This document shows, in pieces, positions 7,187 through 15,492 of a stretch of 38,103 nt of DNA (position 1 is the first letter of the stretch; each line of letters opens with the position of its first letter). Under the pieces are notes generated by a model. The model saw nothing but the letters and a program-made list of their open reading frames with translations. It was not told where the DNA came from and did not search any database. Location of the stretch: assembly GCA_024275915.1 (NCBI GenBank), contig JAJRYG010000053.1, forward strand, positions 1-38,103. Direction: 5' to 3'. Both the position numbers and the translations under genes were made by a program. The stretch comes from Gammaproteobacteria bacterium. Its GTDB lineage: Bacteria; Pseudomonadota; Gammaproteobacteria; UBA6429; Thiohalophilaceae.

Positions 7187-8551
7187 ATGCCATTGCTCGC
7201 CCGCACATCCCTGTTTGCCCTTTTTTCCCTGTTCATGCTTGCTGCCCAGGCCGCCCTGCCGATAGTCGACAGCCAGGGACAACGCCTGCCCAGCCTGGCA
7301 CCCATGCTGGAAAAGGTCACCCCGGCCATCGTCAATATTGCCACCACCGGCACCATCAGCATCAAACAGAACCCGCTGTTCAACGATCCCTTCTTCCGGC
7401 GTTTTTTCGACATCCCCGAAACACCCCGCAAACGGCAGACCCAGAGTCTCGGCTCCGGTGTGGTGGTGGATGCGAAAAAGGGCTACATCCTCACCAACAA
7501 CCACGTCATCGACCATGCTGATGAAATCCAGGTGACCCTGCGCAATGGCGAAACCTACCAGGCAAAACTGATTGGCACCGACCCCGATACGGATGTGGCA
7601 GTGATCCAGATCGAGGCGAAGAACCTCACCGCCATTCCACTGGCCGATTCGAAGAAAATCCGTGTCGGTGATTTTGTTGTCGCCATTGGCAATCCCTTTG
7701 GCCTGGGCCAGACCGTGACTTCGGGCATCGTCAGCGCGATTGGCCGCAGCGGCCTGGGCATTGAGGGTTTCGAAGACTTCATCCAGACCGATGCGTCCAT
7801 CAACCCCGGCAACTCCGGCGGTGCACTGGTGAACCTCAAAGGGGAACTGGTGGGCATCAACACTGCGATTCTGTCCCAGTCCGGCGGCAATATCGGTATC
7901 GGCTTTGCCATCCCCATCCACATGGCCAGTGGCATCATGGAGCAACTGCTCAAGCATGGCCGGGTCTATCGTGGCCACCTGGGTGCCCAGGCGCAGGATC
8001 TGACCCCGGAACTGGCCCAGGCCTTTGGTATCCAGTTTCAGCGTGGCGCGGTGGTGACCCAGGTGTATCCCGGCTCGGCCGCAGAAAAGGCCGGCCTGCA
8101 ACCGGGCGACATCATCACCGAGTTCAATGAAAAAGTCGTGCGTGACGCCAATACCCTGCGCAACCACGTTGGCCTGTTACGGGTTGGCGAGCAAGTGAAG
8201 CTGAAAGTGCTGCGCAACGGTCAGCCCATGCTGTTGACCGCCATGGTGGAACTGCAGGAAGTGACCAGCCTGGAGGGCAAGATGCTGCACCCCCAGCTCG
8301 CTGGCGCGACCCTGAGCAACCCGGAAGGTGACAAGCGGGGTTACGACAAAGCCGCCGGTGTGCTGATCAGTAATGTCGAAGCCGGCAGCCCGGCCTGGCG
8401 CAGTGGCTTGCGCAAGGGCGATTTAATCGTCTCGGTCAACCGCGTGGCGATCAGCTCGGTGGATGAACTGCGCGAGATTGCCCAGTCCAGCAAGAACCTG
8501 CTGCTCAACCTGCGCCGTGGACGCGGTGCCCTGTTCCTGTTCCTGAAGTAA
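7187..8551 (+). CDS. degQ: DegQ-type periplasmic serine endoprotease
   Basis: A 454-residue HtrA-family protease that degrades or holds misfolded envelope proteins. Residues 1-22 form a signal peptide (LLARTSLFALFSLFMLAAQA), so it acts in the periplasm. The trypsin-like domain has the triad His106 (NNHVID), Asp136 (DPDTDVAV) and Ser210 (NPGNSGGAL). Two PDZ domains follow, at about residues 255-350 and 370-450, ending in the usual GALFLFLK tail. Two PDZ domains and a short LA-type loop fit DegQ better than DegS (one PDZ, membrane anchor) or DegP (long Q-linker). The longer frame from 7061 adds 42 residues without a signal-like start, so the ATG at 7187 is preferred. It follows two sHSP genes but appears to have its own promoter. 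Confidence 0.9.
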   Translation: MPLLARTSLFALFSLFMLAAQAALPIVDSQGQRLPSLAPMLEKVTPAIVNIATTGTISIKQNPLFNDPFFRRFFDIPETPRKRQTQSLGSGVVVDAKKGYILTNNHVIDHADEIQVTLRNGETYQAKLIGTDPDTDVAVIQIEAKNLTAIPLADSKKIRVGDFVVAIGNPFGLGQTVTSGIVSAIGRSGLGIEGFEDFIQTDASINPGNSGGALVNLKGELVGINTAILSQSGGNIGIGFAIPIHMASGIMEQLLKHGRVYRGHLGAQAQDLTPELAQAFGIQFQRGAVVTQVYPGSAAEKAGLQPGDIITEFNEKVVRDANTLRNHVGLLRVGEQVKLKVLRNGQPMLLTAMVELQEVTSLEGKMLHPQLAGATLSNPEGDKRGYDKAAGVLISNVEAGSPAWRSGLRKGDLIVSVNRVAISSVDELREIAQSSKNLLLNLRRGRGALFLFLK

Positions 8552-8568
8552 GGAATAAAACCTCGATC

Positions 8569-8601
8569 ACTGGGCGGTGGATGGCTCATCGCCCGGTTTG
8601 T
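8569..8601 (+). terminator. Possible terminator after degQ
   Basis: ACTGGGCG (8569-8576) pairs with CGCCCGGT (8590-8597), 8 bp with one G-U, followed by only a short T-rich TTGT. It is positioned correctly 18 bp after the stop, but the weak T-tract makes this tentative. Confidence 0.35.
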
Positions 8602-8758
8602 CTCCTCCCATTCCAGCAGGCCGTTGCCACCGTTTGCTACCCCCCTCAGTGCATGCATTATCGGTGCAGGCGCACCTTGCGCCTTACCATCACGGTACTT
8701 TTCCGGCCCATGCTCCCTGCCCCGAGAATAGCGCCCTGAATGCCCCGGCATTGAATTA

Positions 8759-9284
8759 TTTGGCTCTTCAGAAGAATTTGTGGGTGGCCACCGTGCCAAC
8801 GCCCTCTCTCTCACTCCGGGAAAGGGCTGGGGTGAGGGAGGTTCAATCAGGGCAGACGGTGCCGTTCGCCTGGTATTTCGTGATCCCCTCACCCTGTCCC
8901 TCTCCCGGGGGGAGAGGGAACCCTTCGTCAGGGTTTGGTCCATGCAACACACCCCACAGCATTCTAGACGCGCAAACCAGCTTACCCTCAGAAAACCGGC
9001 CACATTTCGCCATTCATAATTATCACAATATCAACAACCTGAAACAGAAACAGCACTATCTCCACCCGCAAAATTTTTGGCTCTTCAGAAGAATTTGTCG
9101 GTGGCCACCGAGCCAACTCCCTCTCCCGGGGAGAGGGAACCGTTCGTCAGGGTTTGGTCCATGCAACACACCCCACAGCATTCTAGACGCGCAAACCAGC
9201 TTGCCCTCAGAAAACCGGCCACATTACGCCATTCATAATTATCACAATATCAACAACTTGAAACAGAAACACCACTGTCTCCTC
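8759..9284. repeat. Duplicated intergenic segment with palindromic cores
   Basis: Two imperfect direct copies occupy the gene-free stretch between degQ and the response regulator. A 165-bp block at about 8900-9064 recurs at about 9120-9284 with only scattered differences. It starts with CTCTCCCGGGG...GAGAGGGAACC and includes GGTTTGGTCCATGCAACAC and CATTCATAATTATCAC. A 5' block beginning TTGGCTCTTCAGAAGAATTT is present at 8759 and again at 9076. In the first copy about 90 extra bases separate the two blocks, including GGGCTGGGGTGAGGGAGG. A tandem duplication followed by deletion is the simplest history. From 9285 to 9531 I see only an A/T-rich upstream region of the next gene. Confidence 0.7.
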
Positions 9285-9531
9285 CCTCAATTTTTCTAAC
9301 GAGGCAGTTATTCAAGGTCGTGGTTGAAAACGGCAATAAACCGCGCGGCTACACTCTCGAAGAATTTACAAATCTGCAACAAAGTCCGGGCAAATTTAAT
9401 TGTTAGGCTGCAATTTTGCACTTATTATTAAGTAAAGGTTTGAACCCCGACAAAACCCACACACTTTTTGCACTAATATCCCCTGCATTAAGGGTTTGTT
9501 ACTTACCGATGTCCCGTTGTGGAGTAATTCA

Positions 9532-9915
9532 GTGCCAGTCGAATTAACACGTATTTTGTACGTCGAAGATGAACCCGATATCCAGGCGATTGCCCGCATT
9601 GCCCTTGAATCAGTGGGCGGCTTTGAACTCAGGATCTGCAGCAGTGGCGACGAAGCCCTCGAGCAGGCTAGCGATTTTTTGCCTGATCTGTTTTTGCTCG
9701 ATGTCATGATGCCGAACATGGATGGCCCCACCACCCTTGCCGAATTGCGCAAACAACACCAGTTCAAATCCACCCCTGCCATTTTCATGACGGCAAAAGT
9801 CAAGGCCAGGGAAGTCGATGACCTGATGCAAAATGGTGCCGTCGACGTCATTGCCAAACCATTTGATCCGATGAAGCTGCCCGAGCAGCTACGCACCATC
9901 TGGGCCACCCTGTAA
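9532..9915 (+). CDS. Single-domain response regulator (CheY-like)
   Basis: A 127-residue protein that is only a receiver domain: no DNA-binding or enzymatic output follows. It has the acidic pocket VEDEPD (residues 11-16), phospho-acceptor Asp57 (LFLLDVMMPNMDGP), the switch Thr in FMTAK and the conserved Lys in AKPFDP. It would be phosphorylated by a histidine kinase encoded elsewhere and would act by protein contact or as a phospho-relay. The GTG start is chosen because GGAG (9521-9524) lies 7 nt upstream; an upstream in-frame start at 9496 would add 12 residues without a ribosome site. No kinase or motility gene is adjacent, so its pathway is unknown. Confidence 0.85.
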   Translation: MPVELTRILYVEDEPDIQAIARIALESVGGFELRICSSGDEALEQASDFLPDLFLLDVMMPNMDGPTTLAELRKQHQFKSTPAIFMTAKVKAREVDDLMQNGAVDVIAKPFDPMKLPEQLRTIWATL

Positions 9916-10004
9916 CAAAATTGAAACCCCGCAGCCCCTGACTTTCGTCCCCCTCGACATTTTCCTGTCCGGTAAGCAGCTGTTCCGAATACCACGAAAG
10001 CTAA

Positions 10005-10121
10005 CAGGCTGTTGAAAAACGCCGTTATTCGACAACCTGTGTGCGGTGCAGGGAAGCACCGCCATTTTCAATGACCACAAGTCATTGAAAATGTGAGGGA
10101 TGGGCTTTTTCAACATCCTGC
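10005..10121. repeat. Hairpin-rich dispersed repeat, copy A
   Basis: A 117-bp element bounded by CAGGCTGTTGAAAAA and TTTTTCAACATCCTG inverted ends. Inside are a GGTGC/GCACC hairpin and a longer stem, CATTTTCAATGAC with GTCATTGAAAATG. A near-identical but longer copy lies at 21266-21428, and an isolated left end at 13419-13435. It resembles a non-autonomous MITE-like element. The rest of the 425-bp gap between the response regulator and the next gene has a GAAACCT/AGGTTTC hairpin (10153-10174) and no convincing gene. Confidence 0.75.
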
Positions 10122-10340
10122 CAAGAGACCGGCATCGAGCTTGGGGAACAATGAAACCTGTCATGAAAGGTTTCGTTGCCCGCCGGATAACGACGGTAAA
10201 ATCTCGTCTTGGCCCTTTGCAGGTAATCTGATATCAGTAACGACTTAGACTACACCGGCCTCAGCTTGATCATCGGCATGTCAAAAAATCTTCACAAGAC
10301 TGTTATAAATCCGTAACCGATCGGCTCAATACTCCGCGCC

Positions 10341-11522
10341 ATGGATACGGCACGCAATGATTATTTTCCTCACGCAGATCGCCTGCATGTCTGCCTGATC
10401 ACCGAAACCTATCACCCCGAAGTCAATGGTGTGGCCATGACCCTGCAACGTCTGGTCAATGGGCTGATCGAAGTGGGGCATCATGTTTCGCTGGTGCGGC
10501 CGCGTCAGCAACACTATGATCGTCCCGGCTGCTGCTTCGATCCGGCGGTGACACTGGTTCCGGGCCTGCCGGTTCCCGGTTATCCCGGTTTGCACCTAGG
10601 GCTGCCGGCCTGGCGACGGCTTTACAAACTGTGGCAGTCCAACCGGCCCGATGTCCTTTACGTGGCCACCGAAGGCCCCCTGGGCTCGTCTGCACTGAAG
10701 GCGGCCGAGCGGCTCAAGATCCCGGTACTCAGCGGCTTTCACACCAACTTTCACAATTACACTCACTACTACCGCATCGGCTGGCTGCAAAAACAGGTAC
10801 TTTCGGTATTGCGACGTTTTCACAATCGCACAGCCGGCACCCTGGTGCCCAACCCGGTGCTGCAGCAAAAGCTCATTGACGAAAAATTTGAAAACGTGCA
10901 AATCCTTTCCCGTGGTGTCGACTGTAATCTGTTCACGCCGCAACGCCGTGATCCGGCGATTCGCTCGGCCTGGGGTGTCAGTGATGACGACCTGGTGCTG
11001 TTGAGCGTTGGACGCCTGGCCAGCGAGAAGAACATCGACCTGTTCCTGCGCAGCTGCCGGCAGATGCAGAAAATCTGCCCGAACATTCAGGCCGTGATCA
11101 TTGGTGATGGCCCTCTGTACAAGAAACTCAAAAAGCAAAACCTCGATATCATATTCTGCGGCATGCAACGGGGCCGAACCCTGGCCAGTTATTATGCCAG
11201 CGCCGACATATTTTTGTTTCCCAGCGAAACGGAAACCTTCGGCAATGTGCTGCTCGAAGCCATGGCCAGTGAGCTGACCGTGATTGCTTACGACTATGCC
11301 GCCGCCAGCATGCACATCCGTGACAATGAAAATGGCCTGAGCATTCCCCTAGGCAATGAACAGGCCTTTATCGATGCGGCCACAGCCATCATTTCAAGAC
11401 CAGAAAAACTTCATGCCCTGCGAAAGAAAGCCCGCACGGACATTCTTGGCCACGACTGGCGCAGCATCACTGATCAGTTCGAGATATTTCTGCGCAATGC
11501 CATTGGTCAGACCGTGTCATAA
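10341..11522 (+). CDS. GT4-family glycosyltransferase
   Basis: A 393-residue retaining glycosyltransferase with two Rossmann-like domains (GT-B fold). The N-terminal acceptor domain begins LHVCLITETYHPEVNGVA. The donor domain has SVGRLASEKN (residues 222-231) and SETETFGNVLLEAMA with Glu298 and Glu306, the E-x7-E motif of family GT4. The closest functional types by pattern are MgtA-like mannosyl- and glucosyl-transferases that add sugar to diacylglycerol or other lipids (inference). It begins a plus-strand group of GT4, PAP2 phosphatase and GT4. No Shine-Dalgarno is visible before the only suitable ATG. The substrate cannot be fixed from sequence. Confidence 0.85.
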   Translation: MDTARNDYFPHADRLHVCLITETYHPEVNGVAMTLQRLVNGLIEVGHHVSLVRPRQQHYDRPGCCFDPAVTLVPGLPVPGYPGLHLGLPAWRRLYKLWQSNRPDVLYVATEGPLGSSALKAAERLKIPVLSGFHTNFHNYTHYYRIGWLQKQVLSVLRRFHNRTAGTLVPNPVLQQKLIDEKFENVQILSRGVDCNLFTPQRRDPAIRSAWGVSDDDLVLLSVGRLASEKNIDLFLRSCRQMQKICPNIQAVIIGDGPLYKKLKKQNLDIIFCGMQRGRTLASYYASADIFLFPSETETFGNVLLEAMASELTVIAYDYAAASMHIRDNENGLSIPLGNEQAFIDAATAIISRPEKLHALRKKARTDILGHDWRSITDQFEIFLRNAIGQTVS

Positions 11523-11650
11523 ATAATTCATTCACCTTCAATTTGAATGACACATTGAAGCTGTAAAAAGCTTGACTCATAACAACAACAAAGCACTTGA
11601 AAACGAAGACGCCGGGGTATTTCACACCGCCTTCATGGGAGAAAGTCAAC

Positions 11651-12187
11651 ATGGCCACACTACGTTACAATGCCATTTCGAATTTTCTGGTTGAATCGGA
11701 ACTTGCCTTTTGCCGTCTGTGCAACCGGGCCTGCGATCGTTACTGGATAGAGAAATTCTTTGCCCTTGTCAGCCGCCTTGGAAACGGTATCGTCTGGTAT
11801 ACCCTGATTCTGGTTCTGCCTTTCATCTATGGCAAACAGGCTCTGCACGTTTCCATTCGCATGGCACTTGTGGGGATTGCCGGCCTGCTCATCTACAAGA
11901 TGATCAAGTCGACTACCGAGCGCCTGCGTCCCTACATGGTCGATAAGGCCATCTTGCCTGGGACCCCACCCCTGGACAAATACAGTTTTCCTTCCGGCCA
12001 CACACTGCATGCAACGTCCTTCAGCATCATCGTGCTTTACTACATTCCGGAACTGTTCTGGATCATCGCGCCATTTGCCATTCTTGTGGCCATCTCCCGT
12101 GTGGTACTTGGCCTTCACTACCCCACCGACGTGCTCGCTGGTGTCATGATTGGCTCTGCCCTGTCTGTCTTTATAATTCTTTTATGA
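11651..12187 (+). CDS. PAP2-superfamily membrane phosphatase
   Basis: A 178-residue membrane protein of the type 2 phosphatidic acid phosphatase superfamily. The three signature motifs are present: KSTTERLRP (residues 86-94), PSGH (114-117) and SRVVLGLHYPTD (149-160), with the catalytic His117 and His156. Four or five hydrophobic segments are visible (about 47-60, 68-84, 120-132, 136-150, 161-178). Substrates in this family include phosphatidate, phosphatidylglycerol phosphate and undecaprenyl diphosphate. Between two GT4 genes, a role in making diacylglycerol for glycolipid synthesis is attractive but inferred. The ATG at 11651 follows GGAGA at 9 nt; the longer frame from 11597 lacks a ribosome site. 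Confidence 0.85.
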   Translation: MATLRYNAISNFLVESELAFCRLCNRACDRYWIEKFFALVSRLGNGIVWYTLILVLPFIYGKQALHVSIRMALVGIAGLLIYKMIKSTTERLRPYMVDKAILPGTPPLDKYSFPSGHTLHATSFSIIVLYYIPELFWIIAPFAILVAISRVVLGLHYPTDVLAGVMIGSALSVFIILL

Positions 12188-12191
12188 GGTG

Positions 12192-13406
12192 ATGTTCTTG
12201 CGTATTTTAATGATCTCGGATGTCTACTTTCCCCGAGTCAATGGTGTATCCACGTCAATCAATACTTTCATCACCGAGTTCAGAAAGGCGGGCCATGAGG
12301 TAACGCTCATCGCCCCCGCCTATGATGAACAGACAACGACTTCGGTCGAACTCGATGACAACATCATTCGCATACCTTCGCGCAAGGTCATGTTTGATCC
12401 GGAAGATCGGATGATGAATCGTGACCATGTCCGCAAGCTGCTGGCGGGGCTGGCCCATCAGCAATTCGACATCATTCATGTTCAGACGCCGTTTGTTGCC
12501 CATTATCTTGGCACCTGGCTGGCTGCCAGGCTAGGCATCCCCTGCATCGAGACCTATCACACTTTTTTCGAGGAATACCTGTTTCATTATCTGCCGCTGG
12601 CCCCCCGTTTTCTCATGCGCGCACTGGCCCGTTACTTTACCGTGCGCCAGTGCAACGACGTGGATCGGGTCATCGTACCGTCCACCGCCATGCGTGACGT
12701 GTTGCTCGGCTATGGTGTCAGGACGCCACAGTCTGTGCTGCCCACCGGTATTCCGCTGCAGAACTTCGGCAATGGTGACCGCCAGCGCTTTCGTCACAAG
12801 TATGCCATCGATGCCAGTCGTCCTGTGATCTCCACCGTGGGCCGCGTGGCGTTCGAGAAGAATCTCGATTTTCTCCTCGACGTGCTGGCCTGCATCCAAG
12901 CCCGGCTGCCCGACATTCTGCTGATCATCGCCGGGGAAGGTCCGATGGTGCCGCACCTGAAGAAACGAGTGAAAAAAATGCACCTGGAGGCCAATGTGCT
13001 GTTTGTCGGCTACATGGACCGAGCCACGGAACTGCATGACTGTTATTGCAGCACCGACGTGTTTGTGTTTGCCTCGCGCACCGAAACCCAGGGGCTGGTA
13101 CTGCTCGAGGCCATGGCCGAAGGCGTGCCGGTGGTCTCCACTGCCGTGATGGGCACCAAGGATGTCCTCAGGGAAGGCCAGGGCTGCCTGATTGCCGAGG
13201 AACACTGTGGAGAATTTGCCAGCAAGGTCGTCGAGCTGCTCAATGACCCAGATCGCCGGGCTGCCCTTTCTGTTTCGGCCAGGCACTATGTCAAGCTGTG
13301 GACGGCGGATCTGTTTGCCGAAAAACTGGCCGCGCTCTATCAAGAACTCGCCACCGACTCCACTGCGGTGGCTGAAACTGAAGAATTGCAGACCAAGATC
13401 GTCTGA
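12192..13406 (+). CDS. GT4-family glycosyltransferase (second copy)
   Basis: A 404-residue GT-B glycosyltransferase. The N-terminus LRILMISDVYFPRVNGVSTS is typical of GT4 enzymes acting on lipid acceptors, the donor domain contains STVGRVAFEKN, and the E-x7-E motif is in SRTETQGLVLLEAMAEGVP. It is related to, but clearly distinct from, the GT4 encoded two genes upstream, so the two may add successive sugars (inference). The start is uncertain: GTG 12189, ATG 12192 or TTG 12198 are all possible. GAGGT at 12187-12190 best fits 12198 by spacing, but ATG 12192 is retained as the conventional choice. It lies 4 bp after the PAP2 stop, implying translational coupling. The C-terminal 20 residues are polar and variable. 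Confidence 0.85.
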   Translation: MFLRILMISDVYFPRVNGVSTSINTFITEFRKAGHEVTLIAPAYDEQTTTSVELDDNIIRIPSRKVMFDPEDRMMNRDHVRKLLAGLAHQQFDIIHVQTPFVAHYLGTWLAARLGIPCIETYHTFFEEYLFHYLPLAPRFLMRALARYFTVRQCNDVDRVIVPSTAMRDVLLGYGVRTPQSVLPTGIPLQNFGNGDRQRFRHKYAIDASRPVISTVGRVAFEKNLDFLLDVLACIQARLPDILLIIAGEGPMVPHLKKRVKKMHLEANVLFVGYMDRATELHDCYCSTDVFVFASRTETQGLVLLEAMAEGVPVVSTAVMGTKDVLREGQGCLIAEEHCGEFASKVVELLNDPDRRAALSVSARHYVKLWTADLFAEKLAALYQELATDSTAVAETEELQTKIV

Positions 13407-13418
13407 TCCACCGTTTGG

Positions 13419-13435
13419 CAGGCTGTTGAAAAACG
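13419..13435 (+). repeat. Isolated end of the dispersed hairpin repeat
   Basis: GCAGGCTGTTGAAAAAC matches the left end of the repeats at 10005 and 21266, but the body and right end are absent. It sits 12 bp after the GT4 stop codon. Sequence from here to the sat start contains no other recognised element except a weak promoter candidate. Confidence 0.6.
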
Positions 13436-13664
13436 TCTTGCGTGGATTTTTCAGCTCCGGACACGAAAAATCCCATCACGACACCTCTCGGCCAGTGGCC
13501 GACTCTGCCACGAGCCATACAACCCGGTCCTGTTCATGCAAAAATCCGTTTGCCTCATCGTGTTGGGCCAGCCCGTGATCCCATGTCCAAACAGGCGCTT
13601 GATATTTGCAAGTAACTGTAATATATGGCTTTTGTATGCCTATACCCTTATAAATTGCACCTAT

Positions 13665-13693
13665 TTTCAGAGTTTCAAAGACTGTTGTATAGT
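13665..13693 (+). promoter_or_regulatory. Weak promoter candidate for sat
   Basis: TTTCAG (13665-13670), a 17-bp spacer and TATAGT (13688-13693). The -10 is good (5 of 6) and the -35 poor. It is 139 bp before the sat start, in an A/T-rich region. Confidence 0.3.
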
Positions 13694-13831
13694 GCTTGCC
13701 ACCATTTTTCAGGTAGCCAGCCTTGTGCTCGGGCCTGTTCCTGTCGCCTCGGGACATTCCCCTGCTTCGGGGCTCGGCTAATCCGACAAAACCTACGACA
13801 CCACTGTGTGCCCAATGATGAGGAACGAAGG

Positions 13832-15019
13832 ATGATCAAACCAATCGGCTCTGACGAGCTCCAACCCCGCTATGTCTACGATCCCGTTGAACACGAAAAA
13901 CTGAGCAAAGAGGCCGAATCCCTGCCCTCCGTTGTGATCAGCTCACAGGCGGCAGGCAATGCCGTGATGATGGGTGGCGGGTACTTCAACCCGCTCAAGG
14001 GCTACATGAATGTCGCCGATGCCATGGGCGCCGCCGAGAAGATGATCCTCACCGATGGCTCATTCTTCCCGGTGCCGATTCTGTGCCTGCTGGAAAGCAC
14101 CGACGCCATTGGTGATGCCAAACGCATTGCCCTGCGTGACCCCAACGTGGAAGGCAACCCGGTTCTGGCCATCATGGACGTGGAAAACATCGAAGAAGTG
14201 ACCGATGAGCAGATGAACACCATGACCGAAAAGGTCTACCGCACCACCGACATGGACCATCCTGGCGTCGCTGCCTTCAACAACCAGGGCCGTTTTGCCG
14301 TCTCCGGCCCCATCCAGGTGCTCAATTTCAGCTACTTTATCGACGAATTCCCCGATACCTTCCGTACCGCGGTGGAAATTCGCAACGAAATCGCCGAGCG
14401 TGGCTGGAAGAAGATTGTCGCCTTCCAGACCCGCAACCCCATGCATCTGGCCCACGAGGAACTCTGTCACATGGCCATGGACCGCCTGGGCTGTGACGGC
14501 CTGGTGATCCACATGCTGCTGGGCAAGCTCAAGCCCGGCGACATTCCGGCTCCCGTCCGTGATGCGGCGATCCGCAAGATGGTGGAGCTGTACTTCCCGC
14601 CCAACAGCGTGATGGTGGCTGGCTACGGCTTCGACATGCTCTATGCCGGCCCCCGCGAGGCCGTGCTGCACGCCTATTTCCGTCAGAACATGGGGGCCAC
14701 CCACTTCATCATCGGCCGTGACCATGCCGGTGTGGGTGACTACTACGGTGCCTTCGACGCCCAGACCATCTTCCATGACGAAGTGCCCAAGGGTGCCCTG
14801 GACATCGAGATCTTCGAGGCCGACCACACCGCCTGGTCGAAGAAACTCAACAAGGTGGTGATGATGCGCGAAGCCCCGGATCACGAAAAAGACGACTTCG
14901 TGCTGCTCTCCGGCACCAAGGTTCGTGAGATGCTGGGCCGTGGCGAGGCACCGCCGAAGGAGTTTTCCCGTCCCGAGGTGGCCAAGATCCTCATCGAGTA
15001 CTACCAAAGTATCAACTGA
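13832..15019 (+). CDS. sat: Sulfate adenylyltransferase (ATP sulfurylase), dissimilatory type
   Basis: A 395-residue ATP sulfurylase. In sulfur oxidizers it runs in the direction APS + PPi to sulfate + ATP, conserving energy by substrate-level phosphorylation. The homo-oligomeric Sat family signatures are QTRNPMHLAHEE (residues 199-210, including the nucleotide-binding HxxH pair His205 and His208) and GRDHAGVGDYYG (295-306). There is no fused APS-kinase domain, as expected for the dissimilatory enzyme. The ATG at 13832 is preferred over the upstream in-frame extension to 13625, which is A/T-rich and not protein-like. A GAAGG sequence is only a few bases upstream. A strong terminator follows, so aprBA, 473 bp downstream, is probably a separate transcript. 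Confidence 0.95.
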   Translation: MIKPIGSDELQPRYVYDPVEHEKLSKEAESLPSVVISSQAAGNAVMMGGGYFNPLKGYMNVADAMGAAEKMILTDGSFFPVPILCLLESTDAIGDAKRIALRDPNVEGNPVLAIMDVENIEEVTDEQMNTMTEKVYRTTDMDHPGVAAFNNQGRFAVSGPIQVLNFSYFIDEFPDTFRTAVEIRNEIAERGWKKIVAFQTRNPMHLAHEELCHMAMDRLGCDGLVIHMLLGKLKPGDIPAPVRDAAIRKMVELYFPPNSVMVAGYGFDMLYAGPREAVLHAYFRQNMGATHFIIGRDHAGVGDYYGAFDAQTIFHDEVPKGALDIEIFEADHTAWSKKLNKVVMMREAPDHEKDDFVLLSGTKVREMLGRGEAPPKEFSRPEVAKILIEYYQSIN

Positions 15020-15040
15020 TTCCTTGCAGGACCTGTCCAC

Positions 15041-15077
15041 AACCCCGCCCGGCTTTCCCGGCCTGGCGGGGTTTTTT
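15041..15077 (+). terminator. Rho-independent terminator after sat
   Basis: AACCCCGCC (15041-15049) pairs perfectly with GGCGGGGTT (15065-15073), and the T-run continues to 15077. It lies 22 bp after the sat stop. Confidence 0.9.
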
Positions 15078-15454
15078 ATGCCCGAATTTCATGATCTCCT
15101 GATATTTTAGGTACTTGGCTCGTCGCCATAAATCCTACTGTTTTCCTCATATAAAATCAGCTTATACCAATCAATGTAATACTATGGTTTTTAAAGAAAA
15201 AATGGCTTTATTTTGCGTGCAAAAGTAGCTAACTTAAGCCTCCCGGAACACAGGCATTTTTTTCCGGAAGCCGGACAAGCATATTCACCTTACAAGTTTG
15301 TGCTTGTAAAAAATTTTTCCGGCCGGATACCCAGGGCGACATGTCAGACCCTCCGGCTGGAACACCAAATTTAATTGCCTGATTCTTCAGGTAATTAAAC
15401 CTGTTCATCAACGCCTGCTGGCGACAGTTCGCGTGGGAATGAAGCTTAAGTAAA

Positions 15455-15468
15455 TTTAGTTAACTAAA
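15455..15468. promoter_or_regulatory. Perfect 14-bp palindrome before aprB
   Basis: TTTAGTTAACTAAA is its own reverse complement and ends about 11 bp before the aprB ribosome site (AAGAGGAG). It could be an operator or, in RNA, a short stem close to the ribosome site. The rest of the 15078-15492 gap is A/T-rich; it contains a TTACAAG/CTTGTAA hairpin (15290-15309) followed by an A/T run, and repeated CCGG-containing sequence. I could not assign a convincing -35/-10 pair. Confidence 0.4.
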
Positions 15469-15492
15469 CCCAAAGTAAAGAGGAGTCTCAAC

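Noticed and set aside
9300-9407. Protein-like stretch FKVVVENGNKPRGYTLEEF ahead of the response regulator
   Set aside because: There is no start codon or upstream domain in frame and no known family; it may be a gene remnant but cannot be supported.
10151-10231. 26-codon plus-strand ORF starting MKPVMKGFVARR
   Set aside because: It coincides with a hairpin, has only a weak ribosome site and no recognised homologue; too little evidence to call a gene.
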